Shown: one piece after another, positions 1-7,119 of the stretch
Layout: every line of letters begins with the position of its first letter
Position numbering within the stretch: the stretch's first letter is position 1
Source: an uncultured Lachnospiraceae bacterium
Lineage (GTDB): Bacteria > Bacillota > Clostridia > Lachnospirales > Lachnospiraceae
Assembly: GCA_934371475.1 (NCBI GenBank)
Contig: CAKRNX010000018.1
Location: 1-23,867, forward strand
DNA length: 23,867 nt
Direction: 5' to 3'
Notes under the pieces: generated by a model
What the model saw: only the letters and a program-made list of their open reading frames with translations
What the model was told of the DNA's origin: nothing
Database searches by the model: none
Program-made: the position numbers and the translations under genes

Positions 1-455
1 AGATTGGAAGCCAGCGTCTCAGCTTCATCTAAGAGGTCAAATACCTTTAGCAGCTCCGCTGCCTTTGCATCCATCACAGCCTCTTCTTTTCTGTACTTCG
101 GAGTACGGAAAATTCCGGAAAGTGTGGAATATACATGATGATTATGAAGTCCTACTTTTACATTATCCTTTACTGTCATTCCTGAAAACAGACGGATATT
201 CTGAAATGTACGGGCAACGCCCGCCTTGTTGATCTCAATTGTGCTTTTGCCTGTAATGTCTGTCCCATCCAGGCAGACAATACCCTGATTGGGCTTGTAC
301 ACACCGGTGAGCAGGTTGAATACCGTCGTCTTGCCGGCACCGTTCGGTCCGATCAGGCCATACAGCTCACCCTTTTCAATTTTCAGATTAAAATTATCCA
401 CTGCCCGAAGGCCGCCGAACTGAATAGAAAGATTGGTTACCTCTAACATAGCCAT
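1..455 (-). CDS. livG: Branched-chain amino acid ABC transporter ATP-binding protein LivG (partial, C-terminus outside window)
   Basis: This is the N-terminal part (about 151 residues) of a cytoplasmic ABC ATPase that energises branched-chain amino acid import with LivH and LivM. Reading from the ATG at 455, the protein begins MAMLEVTNLSIQFGGLRAV. It contains Walker A GPNGAGKTT, followed by the LivG-type stretch that includes ARTFQNIRLF (Q-loop region). The gene runs off the left edge, so the signature motif, Walker B and H-loop are not seen. The start lies 2 nt after the livM stop. Its GGAGGCGG ribosome site overlaps the end of livM, which indicates translational coupling within one operon. 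The LivG assignment rests on gene order (J-H-M-G) and sequence style; LivF would be expected next, outside the window. Confidence 0.93.
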   Translation of the reverse strand, partial: MAMLEVTNLSIQFGGLRAVDNFNLKIEKGELYGLIGPNGAGKTTVFNLLTGVYKPNQGIVCLDGTDITGKSTIEINKAGVARTFQNIRLFSGMTVKDNVKVGLHNHHVYSTLSGIFRTPKYRKEEAVMDAKAAELLKVFDLLDEAETLASN

Positions 456-457
456 AA

Positions 458-1528
458 TTAAGCCGCCTCCTTTTCTCTGCCATGATTTTTGATTTTTTCA
501 AATACACGGCTTCTGAAGTTCTTGGCCGCCGGAGCCCAGTTAAAGAGCATCATGGCAATCATAACGATCGCATAAATCAGCATACGGTATGTAGAGAAAC
601 CACGCAGCAGCTCGGGAAGCGCATACAGAACGATCGTAGCAATAATGCTGCCGCGAAGGCTTCCGATACCGCCCAGAATCACATAAACCAGAATGGTGAT
701 GGACATGTTGTAGTCAAAAATAGATACTTTCAGCATGGAAAGGTTATGCGCATACAGCACACCTGCCACGCCTGCGATTGCTGCGGAAATCGTAAATGCC
801 AGCAGCTTGTATTTTGTAATGTTGATACCAACTGACTCTGCTGCGATCCGATTGTCTCTTGTGGAAGTGATGGCACGTCCGCTTCTGGAATTTACCAGGT
901 TCTGCACGATAAACAGCACAATCAGGATCAGAATGACACCGATCAGGAAAAAATATCCTTTGATATCTTTGTACAGCGTCGATGTACCGGACACACCCAG
1001 CGCACCTTTGATGATCTGCTTGCCGCCTGCTTCCATATGAAGTCCTGCCGCGCTGGTAGCCACATGAAGTCCGTTCCCATCTGCGCCTACATACAGAATG
1101 TTGATGACGTTTTTGATAATCTCTCCAAATGCCAGTGTTACAATGGCCAGATAGTCACCGCGCAGTCTCAGCACCGGAATACCGATCAATAGTCCGAATA
1201 CAGCCGCTACAGCCGCACCCACAAGGATCGCCAGGATCAGTCGCGGAACAGAAGGCAGCACATCTGCCGTCACATGTGAAAACAGTGCGCTTGAGTAAGC
1301 ACCCAGACACATAAATCCCGCATGTCCAAGACTCAGCTCTCCGGAATAACCTACCACAAGGTTCAGCGAAATCGCTGCAATTACATACACGCAGATAGGA
1401 ACCAGCAGACCATTCAGCAGATTGGAAATATGTCCGGTAGCAGACAGAGTCTGTATCACTGCAAATATTACGATCACCATTAAATAGGTGATGAAATTGT
1501 TCTTTGTTATCTTGTTCATTTTCTTCAT
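458..1528 (-). CDS. livM: Branched-chain amino acid ABC transporter permease LivM
   Basis: This is the membrane permease subunit of the LivJHMGF importer. The protein is strongly hydrophobic. It has the LivM/LivH family signature region with LNLVVGYSGELSLGHAGF and, nearer the C-terminus, VLYAHNLSMLKVSIFDYNMSI followed by ILGGIGSLRGSIIA. I chose the ATG at 1528 (MKKMNKITKNN), which has GAGGTGG just upstream and lies 10 nt after the livH stop. An in-frame ATG at 1558 would add ten residues and overlap livH by 20 nt; it is less likely because the extension is charged and unlike the family. The C-terminus ends in a basic tail (KIKNHGREKEAA). It is one of two paired permeases, and the orientation matches livH and livG. 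Confidence 0.94.
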   Translation of the reverse strand: MKKMNKITKNNFITYLMVIVIFAVIQTLSATGHISNLLNGLLVPICVYVIAAISLNLVVGYSGELSLGHAGFMCLGAYSSALFSHVTADVLPSVPRLILAILVGAAVAAVFGLLIGIPVLRLRGDYLAIVTLAFGEIIKNVINILYVGADGNGLHVATSAAGLHMEAGGKQIIKGALGVSGTSTLYKDIKGYFFLIGVILILIVLFIVQNLVNSRSGRAITSTRDNRIAAESVGINITKYKLLAFTISAAIAGVAGVLYAHNLSMLKVSIFDYNMSITILVYVILGGIGSLRGSIIATIVLYALPELLRGFSTYRMLIYAIVMIAMMLFNWAPAAKNFRSRVFEKIKNHGREKEAA

Positions 1529-1538
1529 CTCGGCCACC

Positions 1539-2423
1539 TCATACTTTCTCCTGGACATTCTTGCCGAACAGTCCTGTCGGTTTTACCAGCAGCACAATAA
1601 TCAGCACTGCAAATACAATAGGATCTGCAACCTGAGAAGAAATATATGCTTTGCTGAAGATCTCAATCACGCCCAGCAGAATACCGCCGATCATGGCACC
1701 CGGAATGGAACCGATACCGCCGAATACGGCTGCCACGAAAGCCTTGATACCAGGCATGGCGCCTGTATACGGGGACAGTGTCGGATATGCGGAACACAGA
1801 AGCAGACCTGCAATGGCTGCCAGTCCGGAACCAATGGCAAATGTCAGGGAAATCGTCGCATTCACATTGACACCCATCAGCTGTGCCGCATCGCGGTCCT
1901 CGGAAACGGCCTGCATGGCACGTCCCGGTTTTGTTCTTTTTACGAAAAGCTGGAGACCGATCATGATCACAATACATGCCAGGATCGTTACAATTGTCAC
2001 GCCTTTAATAGAAAGCTGTCCGCCAAACAGTTCCAGTGACGGGACATTGATAACCTGAACAAAGCTCTTGGCATCTCCCTTGAAAATCAGCAAGGCGACA
2101 TTCTGCAGCAGATAGCTGACACCAATTGCCGTAATCAGAACCGCCAGATTGGAAGACGCATTCCGCAGAGGCCTGTAAGCAACGGCCTCAATCACTACGC
2201 CCAGTACCGTACATAATACGACAGCCAGCAAAATAGCCGGTATCGGAGCCATGCCTGCCTTGGTAACGGCAGTCAGGATCACGTATGCACCTACCATAAT
2301 AATATCACCATGGGCGAAATTCAGCATTTTTGCAATACCATATACCATTGTATAGCCCAGAGCTATGATCGCGTAGATACTGCCCAGGCTGATACCGTCT
2401 TTTAAGTAGGATAAAAAACTCAT
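1539..2423 (-). CDS. livH: Branched-chain amino acid ABC transporter permease LivH
   Basis: This 294-residue integral membrane protein is of normal LivH length. It starts MSFLSYLKDGISLGSIYAI and continues ALGYTMVYGIAKMLNFAHGD, the classic LivH N-terminal signature. Later segments include VLITAIGVSYLLQN, GRAMQAVSEDRDAAQLMGVN (the cytoplasmic loop that contacts the ATPases) and GGIGSIPGAMIGG. The ATG at 2423 has GAGGTG 4 nt upstream. It pairs with LivM to form the transmembrane channel. It lies downstream of livJ, separated from it by an intrinsic terminator and a 67-bp palindrome. Its expression relative to livJ is therefore probably reduced by partial termination. Confidence 0.95.
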   Translation of the reverse strand: MSFLSYLKDGISLGSIYAIIALGYTMVYGIAKMLNFAHGDIIMVGAYVILTAVTKAGMAPIPAILLAVVLCTVLGVVIEAVAYRPLRNASSNLAVLITAIGVSYLLQNVALLIFKGDAKSFVQVINVPSLELFGGQLSIKGVTIVTILACIVIMIGLQLFVKRTKPGRAMQAVSEDRDAAQLMGVNVNATISLTFAIGSGLAAIAGLLLCSAYPTLSPYTGAMPGIKAFVAAVFGGIGSIPGAMIGGILLGVIEIFSKAYISSQVADPIVFAVLIIVLLVKPTGLFGKNVQEKV

Positions 2424-2459
2424 AACGCACCTCTAATCATTTTAATTTGTCGTTGCCGC

Positions 2460-2526
2460 AGAGCGTGTTTGAAAATTTAGTTCCAGTCAGAATATTGAAA
2501 CTGAACATAAATTTTCAGACACGCTC
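2460..2526. repeat. 67-bp imperfect palindrome with GAGCGTGTTTGAAAA arms (MITE-like)
   Basis: Arms of 19 bp at 2461-2479 and 2508-2526 (GAGCGTGTTTGAAAATTTA against TAAATTTTCAGACACGCTC) are inverted copies with a single wobble-type difference. The inner 28 bp is itself partly self-complementary, so the whole element can fold into one long hairpin. The same arm sequence flanks a larger element at 20666-20795. It lies in the livJ-livH leader. I see no target-site duplication and no transposase, so whether it is mobile is unknown. Confidence 0.8.
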
Positions 2527-2608
2527 CAGTTATTTCGGGTACCTGCGATCCGTCTTATCAGATTTTATTACTCCTCACAGATGAAGCGCAGAACCTATCT
2601 GTTTTGCT

Positions 2609-2650
2609 TAAAAAACAGGGGAGACAGTAACTTGCAGGTAACTGTCTCCC
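2609..2650 (-). terminator. Intrinsic terminator after livJ
   Basis: On the minus strand a perfect 10-bp stem (GGGAGACAGT / ACTGTCTCCC at 2641-2650 and 2618-2627) with a 13-nt loop is followed by a T-rich run at 2610-2617. It sits 85 nt after the livJ stop and about 190 nt before livH. This is the usual arrangement for making more binding protein than permease. Confidence 0.92.
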
Positions 2651-2735
2651 GTCTGTCAGCGGAGCCTCCACCGATCAGCAGGTGTATCTCTCCGTATTAT
2701 GATTTTGGATTATGTCTGCTGCGATCGGGTCTGTA

Positions 2736-3881
2736 TTACTCTTCCATGGAAGCATATACACCGTCTTTAATTACATATGCTTTCGGAGCTTTATCACACT
2801 CGCCGTCTTCTGACCATTTTGCTTCACCGGTCAGACCGTTTATAGTAATGTTCAGCATGGAAGCAGACATTGCAGCACTGATATCCTCGTTGGACATATC
2901 CGGTGTGATACCTGCGTCATCTGCTGCTGCTTTCATTGCATAAATAACATCGTATGCATCAGCTGCGAACTGGTTCGGTGTATCTCCATTATAAGCATCA
3001 TTGTAAGCTTTTACAAAGTTCACAGTTGCTTCATCAGAACCGGTTGCAGAGAACGGTGTCAGAAGCATAACGCCTTCAGCCAGAGAAGTATCGAAGTTTT
3101 CTACATTCAGGATACCATCCATACCGTCAACACCAAAGATCTTGATGTCCATTCCCAGGTCATGTGCCTGCTGAAGAATCAGAGCGTTGTCAGAATAATA
3201 GTTCGGCAGGAACAGAAGCTCTGCGCCGCTGTCTTTGATCTTGCCAAGCTGTACGGAGAAATCTGTATTGTTGTCTGTCGTATAAGCTTCATCGTCAACC
3301 AGCTCCAGACCATACTCATCGCATGCTGCAACGAATGCATCATGTACGCCTGAGTTGTAGTCAGCCATTGAATCGTACAGAGTTGCTACCTTGGTAGCCA
3401 GTCCGTTCTCTGAAATGTACTCAGCAGATTTGGTTCCCTGCATTGGGTCTGTGAAGCACATACGGAACTCATTATCTCCTGCCGTAATGCTGTCTACTGC
3501 GGTTGCAGACGGTGTGAAGAGGAATGTGCTCTCAGCTGCCTCAGCTCCTACTGCGATACAAGCGCCGGAAGTAACGGTTCCGCACAGCATCTGCATTCCT
3601 TTATCCAGCAGATCGTTGTATGCGTTTACTGCTTTCTCCGGATCACCCTGATCATCACCTGCATCCAGGATCTCTACCTGATATCCATTGAAACCGCCGT
3701 TTGCATTAATCTCGTCAACGGCAATCTTTGCTGCATTATATACACCAGTACCATACTGAGCGTAGTCACCGGTCATCGGTCCGATTACGCCGATCTTGAA
3801 GGTGTCGTCTGCCATCGCTGTCATTGAAAATACCATGGTTGCTGCCATTGCAGCACTTGCTGCTTTTACAAATCTCTTCAT
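2736..3881 (-). CDS. livJ: Branched-chain amino acid ABC transporter substrate-binding protein LivJ
   Basis: This 381-residue secreted binding protein delivers leucine, isoleucine or valine to LivHM. The signal peptide is MKRFVKAASAAMAATMVFSMTAMA, with probable AMA cleavage before DDTFKIGV. There is no lipobox cysteine, so it is not obviously a lipoprotein, and surface retention is unexplained. The mature start FKIGVIGPMTGDYAQYG is typical of the type-1 periplasmic-binding fold of LivJ. Later segments include GTVTSGACIAVGAEAAE, the ligand-pocket region of the family. The ATG at 3881 has CAGGAGGAAAAG upstream. It has its own promoter (3937-3965), ends at an intrinsic terminator, and is first in the liv cluster. 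Exact amino acid preference cannot be read from the sequence. Confidence 0.95.
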   Translation of the reverse strand: MKRFVKAASAAMAATMVFSMTAMADDTFKIGVIGPMTGDYAQYGTGVYNAAKIAVDEINANGGFNGYQVEILDAGDDQGDPEKAVNAYNDLLDKGMQMLCGTVTSGACIAVGAEAAESTFLFTPSATAVDSITAGDNEFRMCFTDPMQGTKSAEYISENGLATKVATLYDSMADYNSGVHDAFVAACDEYGLELVDDEAYTTDNNTDFSVQLGKIKDSGAELLFLPNYYSDNALILQQAHDLGMDIKIFGVDGMDGILNVENFDTSLAEGVMLLTPFSATGSDEATVNFVKAYNDAYNGDTPNQFAADAYDVIYAMKAAADDAGITPDMSNEDISAAMSASMLNITINGLTGEAKWSEDGECDKAPKAYVIKDGVYASMEE

Positions 3882-3936
3882 GTTCTTTTCCTCCTGTCTT
3901 CCTCAGACAAATTCAAATCTAAAAAACTATGTGTTC

Positions 3937-3965
3937 ATAGTACCCTCATTTATTTTATTTGTCAA
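3937..3965 (-). promoter_or_regulatory. Sigma-A-type promoter of livJ
   Basis: On the minus strand TTGACA (3960-3965) and TACTAT (3937-3942) are separated by exactly 17 bp. This is followed by a leader of about 50 nt before the livJ ATG. No obvious operator dyad is seen beside it. Confidence 0.82.
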
Positions 3966-4131
3966 TCTAAAAATAGCTATAAATCCCGAAATTTTTACGG
4001 ACTTTATCCTCTTTTTTAATGAAACAGGATGTTTTTTTGTTTTTTTTCCTAAAACTTTCAGGGTTTTGCTTTTCCATGTTTCCACCGGTGCTGTTTAGGC
4101 GGCTGTTCACCGAACAGAACAAAAACAGCAT

Positions 4132-4179
4132 AACTTTTGTTCCGCGCGCGAGCAGGCTGCGCGCAATTTCCTGTGAAAC
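4132..4179. repeat. Dispersed repeat family 3, short copy
   Basis: The 17-mer AACTTTTGTTCCGCGCG (4132-4148) recurs identically at 20493-20509. The 17-mer CGCAATTTCCTGTGAAA (4163-4179) recurs identically at 20586-20602, and part of it recurs at 22383-22398. Here the two boxes are 14 nt apart; at 20.5 kb they are 76 nt apart. Internal GCGCG/CGCGC complementarity suggests a hairpin. It lies between the livJ promoter and the proS terminator. The rest of 3966-4131 is AT-rich and holds nothing I recognise. Confidence 0.7.
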
Positions 4180-4180
4180 A

Positions 4181-4214
4181 AAAAAGCAGCAGCTACCTTT
4201 TCAGTAACTGCTGC
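4181..4214 (-). terminator. Intrinsic terminator after proS
   Basis: On the minus strand GCAGCAGTTACT, a short loop and TAGCTGCTGC form a stable stem followed by TTTTTTG (4181-4186). It lies about 70 nt after the proS stop, oriented to end the proS transcript. Confidence 0.9.
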
Positions 4215-4284
4215 CTCTGTCATATCAGTTTAAGAATGCATCCGCACGCCGTTTCAGATATGGATTGACTCTCACCTCTTATTT

Positions 4285-5724
4285 TTAATATGCCTTGCCC
4301 CAGTATACCATCTTGTCTGCAGGCTTTCCGCAGTAGATACAGGTATCTGCCAGTTTTTCCTGTTTGAAGGGGATGCAGCGTGAAGTTACGCCGAACTCTT
4401 CTTTGATGGCGTCCTCACACTCCTGGCATCCGCACCACATTGCACGGATAAAGCCCGGCTTGTTGTCTGCAATATCCTTGAATTCCTCTTTGGTTACTGC
4501 GGTATAGGTATGAGCATCTCTGTGCTTTCTCGCACGCTCCAGCATATCTCTCTGCATGGTATCCAGGATCTCTTTTACCTTTTCTGCCAGCTCTTCCAGA
4601 GCAACTACTGCCTTTTCTCTCGTATCGCGGCGCACGATCACAGCCTGACCTGCCTCGATATCCTTGGGTCCAAGCTCGATTCTGACCGGAATACCTCTCA
4701 TCTCCTGCTCGGAGAACTTCCATCCCGGACTCTTATCTGAGTCGTCCATGCGTGTGCGCAGTCCGGAGGCTGCCAGAATATTCTTTACTTCTGTTGCCTT
4801 CTCCAGCACCCCTTCTTTCTTCTGCTGAATCGGGATCACCATAACCTGAACCGGAGCAATTCTGGGCGGCAGCACCAGACCGCTGTTGTCGCCGTGTACC
4901 ATGATCAAAGCTCCGATCATACGCGTTGTCATACCCCAGGAGGTCTGATGTACATATTTCAGGGTATTGTCCTTATCTGTGAACTGTACATTAAACGCTC
5001 TTGCAAATCCATCACCGAAGTTATGGCTTGTACCGGACTGCAGAGCTTTCCCGTCATGCATCAGAGACTCGATTGTATAGGTAGCCTCAGCTCCTGCAAA
5101 TTTTTCTTTGTCGGTCTTTCTTCCTTTAATCACCGGAATTGCCAGCACTTCTTCGCAGAAATCCGCATATACATTCAGCATCTGGATCGTTCTCTCTTCT
5201 GCTTCTTCTGCGGTAGCGTGTGCAGTATGACCCTCCTGCCACAGGAACTCTCTGGAGCGCAGGAACGGACGGGTTGTCTTTTCCCAGCGGACAACGGAGC
5301 ACCACTGGTTGTATACCTTCGGCAGATCACGGTAGGACTGAATATCATTTGCATAAAAATCACAGAACAGCGTCTCGGAAGTCGGGCGCACACACATACG
5401 CTCCTGAAGCTCTTCCAGTCCGCCATGAGTTACCCATGCAACCTCCGGAGCAAAACCTTCCACATGATCCTTCTCTTTCTGAAGCAGACTCTCCGGAATA
5501 AACATCGGCATATATACATTCTCTACGCCGGTCTCCTTGAATCTGCGGTCCAGCTCATGCTGGATATTCTCCCAGATCGCATAACCAGCCGGTTTGATTG
5601 CCATACATCCCTTTACGCTGGTATAAGCAATCAGCTCAGCTTTTTTTACCACGTCGGTATACCACTGGGCAAAATCTTCTTCCATAGAAGTAATCGATTC
5701 GACTAATTTCTTTTCCTTCGCCAT
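4285..5724 (-). CDS. proS: Prolyl-tRNA synthetase (short form with C-terminal cysteine-rich domain)
   Basis: This is a cytoplasmic class II aminoacyl-tRNA synthetase that charges tRNA-Pro. The protein of about 479 residues is of the short archaeal/eukaryote-like type (ProS type 3), without the editing insertion of the long bacterial form. Seen in order are KPAGYAIWENIQ and PTSETLFCDFYANDI, the motif 2 region with TTRPFLRSREFLWQEGHTAH, motif 3-like SWGMTTRMIGALIMVHGD, an anticodon-binding region, and a C-terminal domain with clustered cysteines (CGCQEC, then CIYCGK) that probably binds zinc. I chose the ATG at 5724 (MAKEKK): AAGGAGA lies 6 nt upstream, whereas the in-frame ATG at 5730 directly abuts it. 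It is controlled by a T-box leader. Confidence 0.97.
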   Translation of the reverse strand: MAKEKKLVESITSMEEDFAQWYTDVVKKAELIAYTSVKGCMAIKPAGYAIWENIQHELDRRFKETGVENVYMPMFIPESLLQKEKDHVEGFAPEVAWVTHGGLEELQERMCVRPTSETLFCDFYANDIQSYRDLPKVYNQWCSVVRWEKTTRPFLRSREFLWQEGHTAHATAEEAEERTIQMLNVYADFCEEVLAIPVIKGRKTDKEKFAGAEATYTIESLMHDGKALQSGTSHNFGDGFARAFNVQFTDKDNTLKYVHQTSWGMTTRMIGALIMVHGDNSGLVLPPRIAPVQVMVIPIQQKKEGVLEKATEVKNILAASGLRTRMDDSDKSPGWKFSEQEMRGIPVRIELGPKDIEAGQAVIVRRDTREKAVVALEELAEKVKEILDTMQRDMLERARKHRDAHTYTAVTKEEFKDIADNKPGFIRAMWCGCQECEDAIKEEFGVTSRCIPFKQEKLADTCIYCGKPADKMVYWGKAY

Positions 5725-5799
5725 TTTCATTCTCCTTCTTAAACTTTAAACAAAAGTATACTCTGCACACCCTGCGGGCCATTACTTTGGCAGCACAAC

Positions 5800-6035
5800 A
5801 AAAAAACTCCGATCCCATATGCTCTTCACATAGGGACCGAAGCTTTTGAAACATCGGCGGTACCACCCTGATTAGCGGACGGATACCCGACCGCTCTCTC
5901 ACTCTTCCGTTATCGCCGGATCTACGTCATACTCATCATATGAAGCTCCAAGGCCGGTTCCATGTTTTCCGTCAGAGACTCTCACCAGCCGTCTCCTCTC
6001 TGCAGGCTTCCCACATGTACTTTTCCTTTTCAGCG
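5800..6035 (-). promoter_or_regulatory. T-box riboswitch upstream of proS
   Basis: The minus-strand leader contains the T-box core AGGGTGGTACCGCCG (about 5855-5870) in the antiterminator region. An upstream Stem I region carries GGCTGGTGAGAG and TTGGAGC, matching conserved T-box elements. Downstream is an intrinsic terminator (arms 5827-5842 and 5807-5821, T-run 5800-5806). Uncharged tRNA binding would favour antitermination and raise proS expression. Proline codons occur at the likely specifier position (CCT at 5953-5951 or CCG at 5957-5955); which one is read needs a structure alignment. The leader ends about 75 nt before the proS ATG. Confidence 0.93.
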
Positions 6036-6062
6036 CCTTTTCTTTTCTAAGTTGTCGTATCC

Positions 6063-6091
6063 AGTTTAAACGCGGGATTTTTTTTTGTCAA
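6063..6091 (-). promoter_or_regulatory. Promoter of the T-box/proS transcript
   Basis: On the minus strand TTGACA (6086-6091) and TAAACT (6063-6068) are 17 bp apart, with a predicted start near 6056. That fits the 5' end of the T-box leader. Confidence 0.85.
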
Positions 6092-6154
6092 GTCATTTAT
6101 CCGGTCATGCCGCCTATTTTTGTCTTTCTTTCTCTTTTCTCTTTCTTTTTATCT

Positions 6155-7117
6155 TTATTTCTTATCTTTTTTCTTCGCAAGCATGCTTCCCTGCACGATT
6201 TCAATATAAGCGGCAATGACAATTACCACACCGGTTACAATGTACTGGTAGAATGTATCCACGCCCATCACAACCAGTCCCACTTTCAGGGCTGAGAACA
6301 GTACCGCACCGATTACTGTTCCGAAGATATTTCCGCGTCCGCCTGCCATGGAGGTTCCACCGATCGCAGCCGCTGCGATCGCATCCATCTCATATCCCTG
6401 CCCTGTAGAAGGATCTCCGGTGCCCAGTCGGCCGATCATAACTAACGCTGCCAGAGTCGTTCCCAGCATTCCGATGCCATAGATCAGCGCCTTGGTGCGC
6501 TCTACACGCACACCGGAAAGTCTCGCTGCATCTTCATTTCCTCCTACCGCGTAGGTATAGGTACCGATTTTTGTCTTTTTCAGCACAAATGTAATGATCA
6601 CGGCAAATACAAAGAATATAACAACTGCAAATGTTATGACAGATGTGATCTTAAAGTTAAATACATTTCTGTAATTTCTCGGTACGTTCAACACCGGGAA
6701 ACCTCCGGTAATAACGTAAGCAACACCGCGGTATACCTGCATGGTACCCATGGTAGCGATGAACGGCTGCAGCTTCATTGTGCCGACCAGCACGCCATTG
6801 ATCACACCCATGCCAAATCCTAAAACCAGGCACACGATGATCCAAATGGGAATCGGCAGTCCGGTCTTGGCCAGCTGTGCACCGATACATGCCAGAAGAG
6901 CAAGCGCGGAACCTACAGACAGATCAATTCCTCCGGATATGATTACACAGGTCATACCGATACCCATCAGACCGTAGGTTACAGCCTGCGTAATGATTGT
7001 TGCGATGTTTGTTGCGGATAAATATGACGGTTCCAGTATGCTGAATAATACAAAGGCAATCAGCAATGCCACCAGCGTACTCCATTCTCTGCGGTATTTC
7101 TTATAGATAGCGCCCAT
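6155..7117 (-). CDS. rbsC: Ribose-type ABC transporter permease RbsC
   Basis: This protein of about 320 residues is the membrane subunit of a ribose/monosaccharide importer. It is highly hydrophobic and carries the family signatures GIGMTCVIISGGIDLSVGS and AAIGGTSMAGGRGNIFGTVIG. It starts MGAIYKKYRREWSTL. The ATG at 7117 is 9 nt after GGAGGG; an in-frame TTG at 7123 is only 3 nt from that site and is rejected. The gene starts 2 nt after the rbsA stop, so translation is probably coupled. It is the last gene of the nucleoside/ribose operon. After the stop there is a purine-rich stretch on the coding strand but no clear hairpin terminator before the proS promoter. The transported sugar is inferred to be ribose from family and neighbours. 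Confidence 0.94.
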   Translation of the reverse strand: MGAIYKKYRREWSTLVALLIAFVLFSILEPSYLSATNIATIITQAVTYGLMGIGMTCVIISGGIDLSVGSALALLACIGAQLAKTGLPIPIWIIVCLVLGFGMGVINGVLVGTMKLQPFIATMGTMQVYRGVAYVITGGFPVLNVPRNYRNVFNFKITSVITFAVVIFFVFAVIITFVLKKTKIGTYTYAVGGNEDAARLSGVRVERTKALIYGIGMLGTTLAALVMIGRLGTGDPSTGQGYEMDAIAAAAIGGTSMAGGRGNIFGTVIGAVLFSALKVGLVVMGVDTFYQYIVTGVVIVIAAYIEIVQGSMLAKKKDKK

Positions 7118-7119
7118 AC

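Noticed and set aside
1529..1558. N-terminal extension of LivM from the ATG at 1558
   Set aside because: The start at 1528 has a better ribosome site and spacing. The extra ten residues are only the livH overlap read in another frame.
4894..5706. Plus-strand open frame of 270 codons inside proS
   Set aside because: It is antisense to a well-supported prolyl-tRNA synthetase, with no ribosome site or domain.
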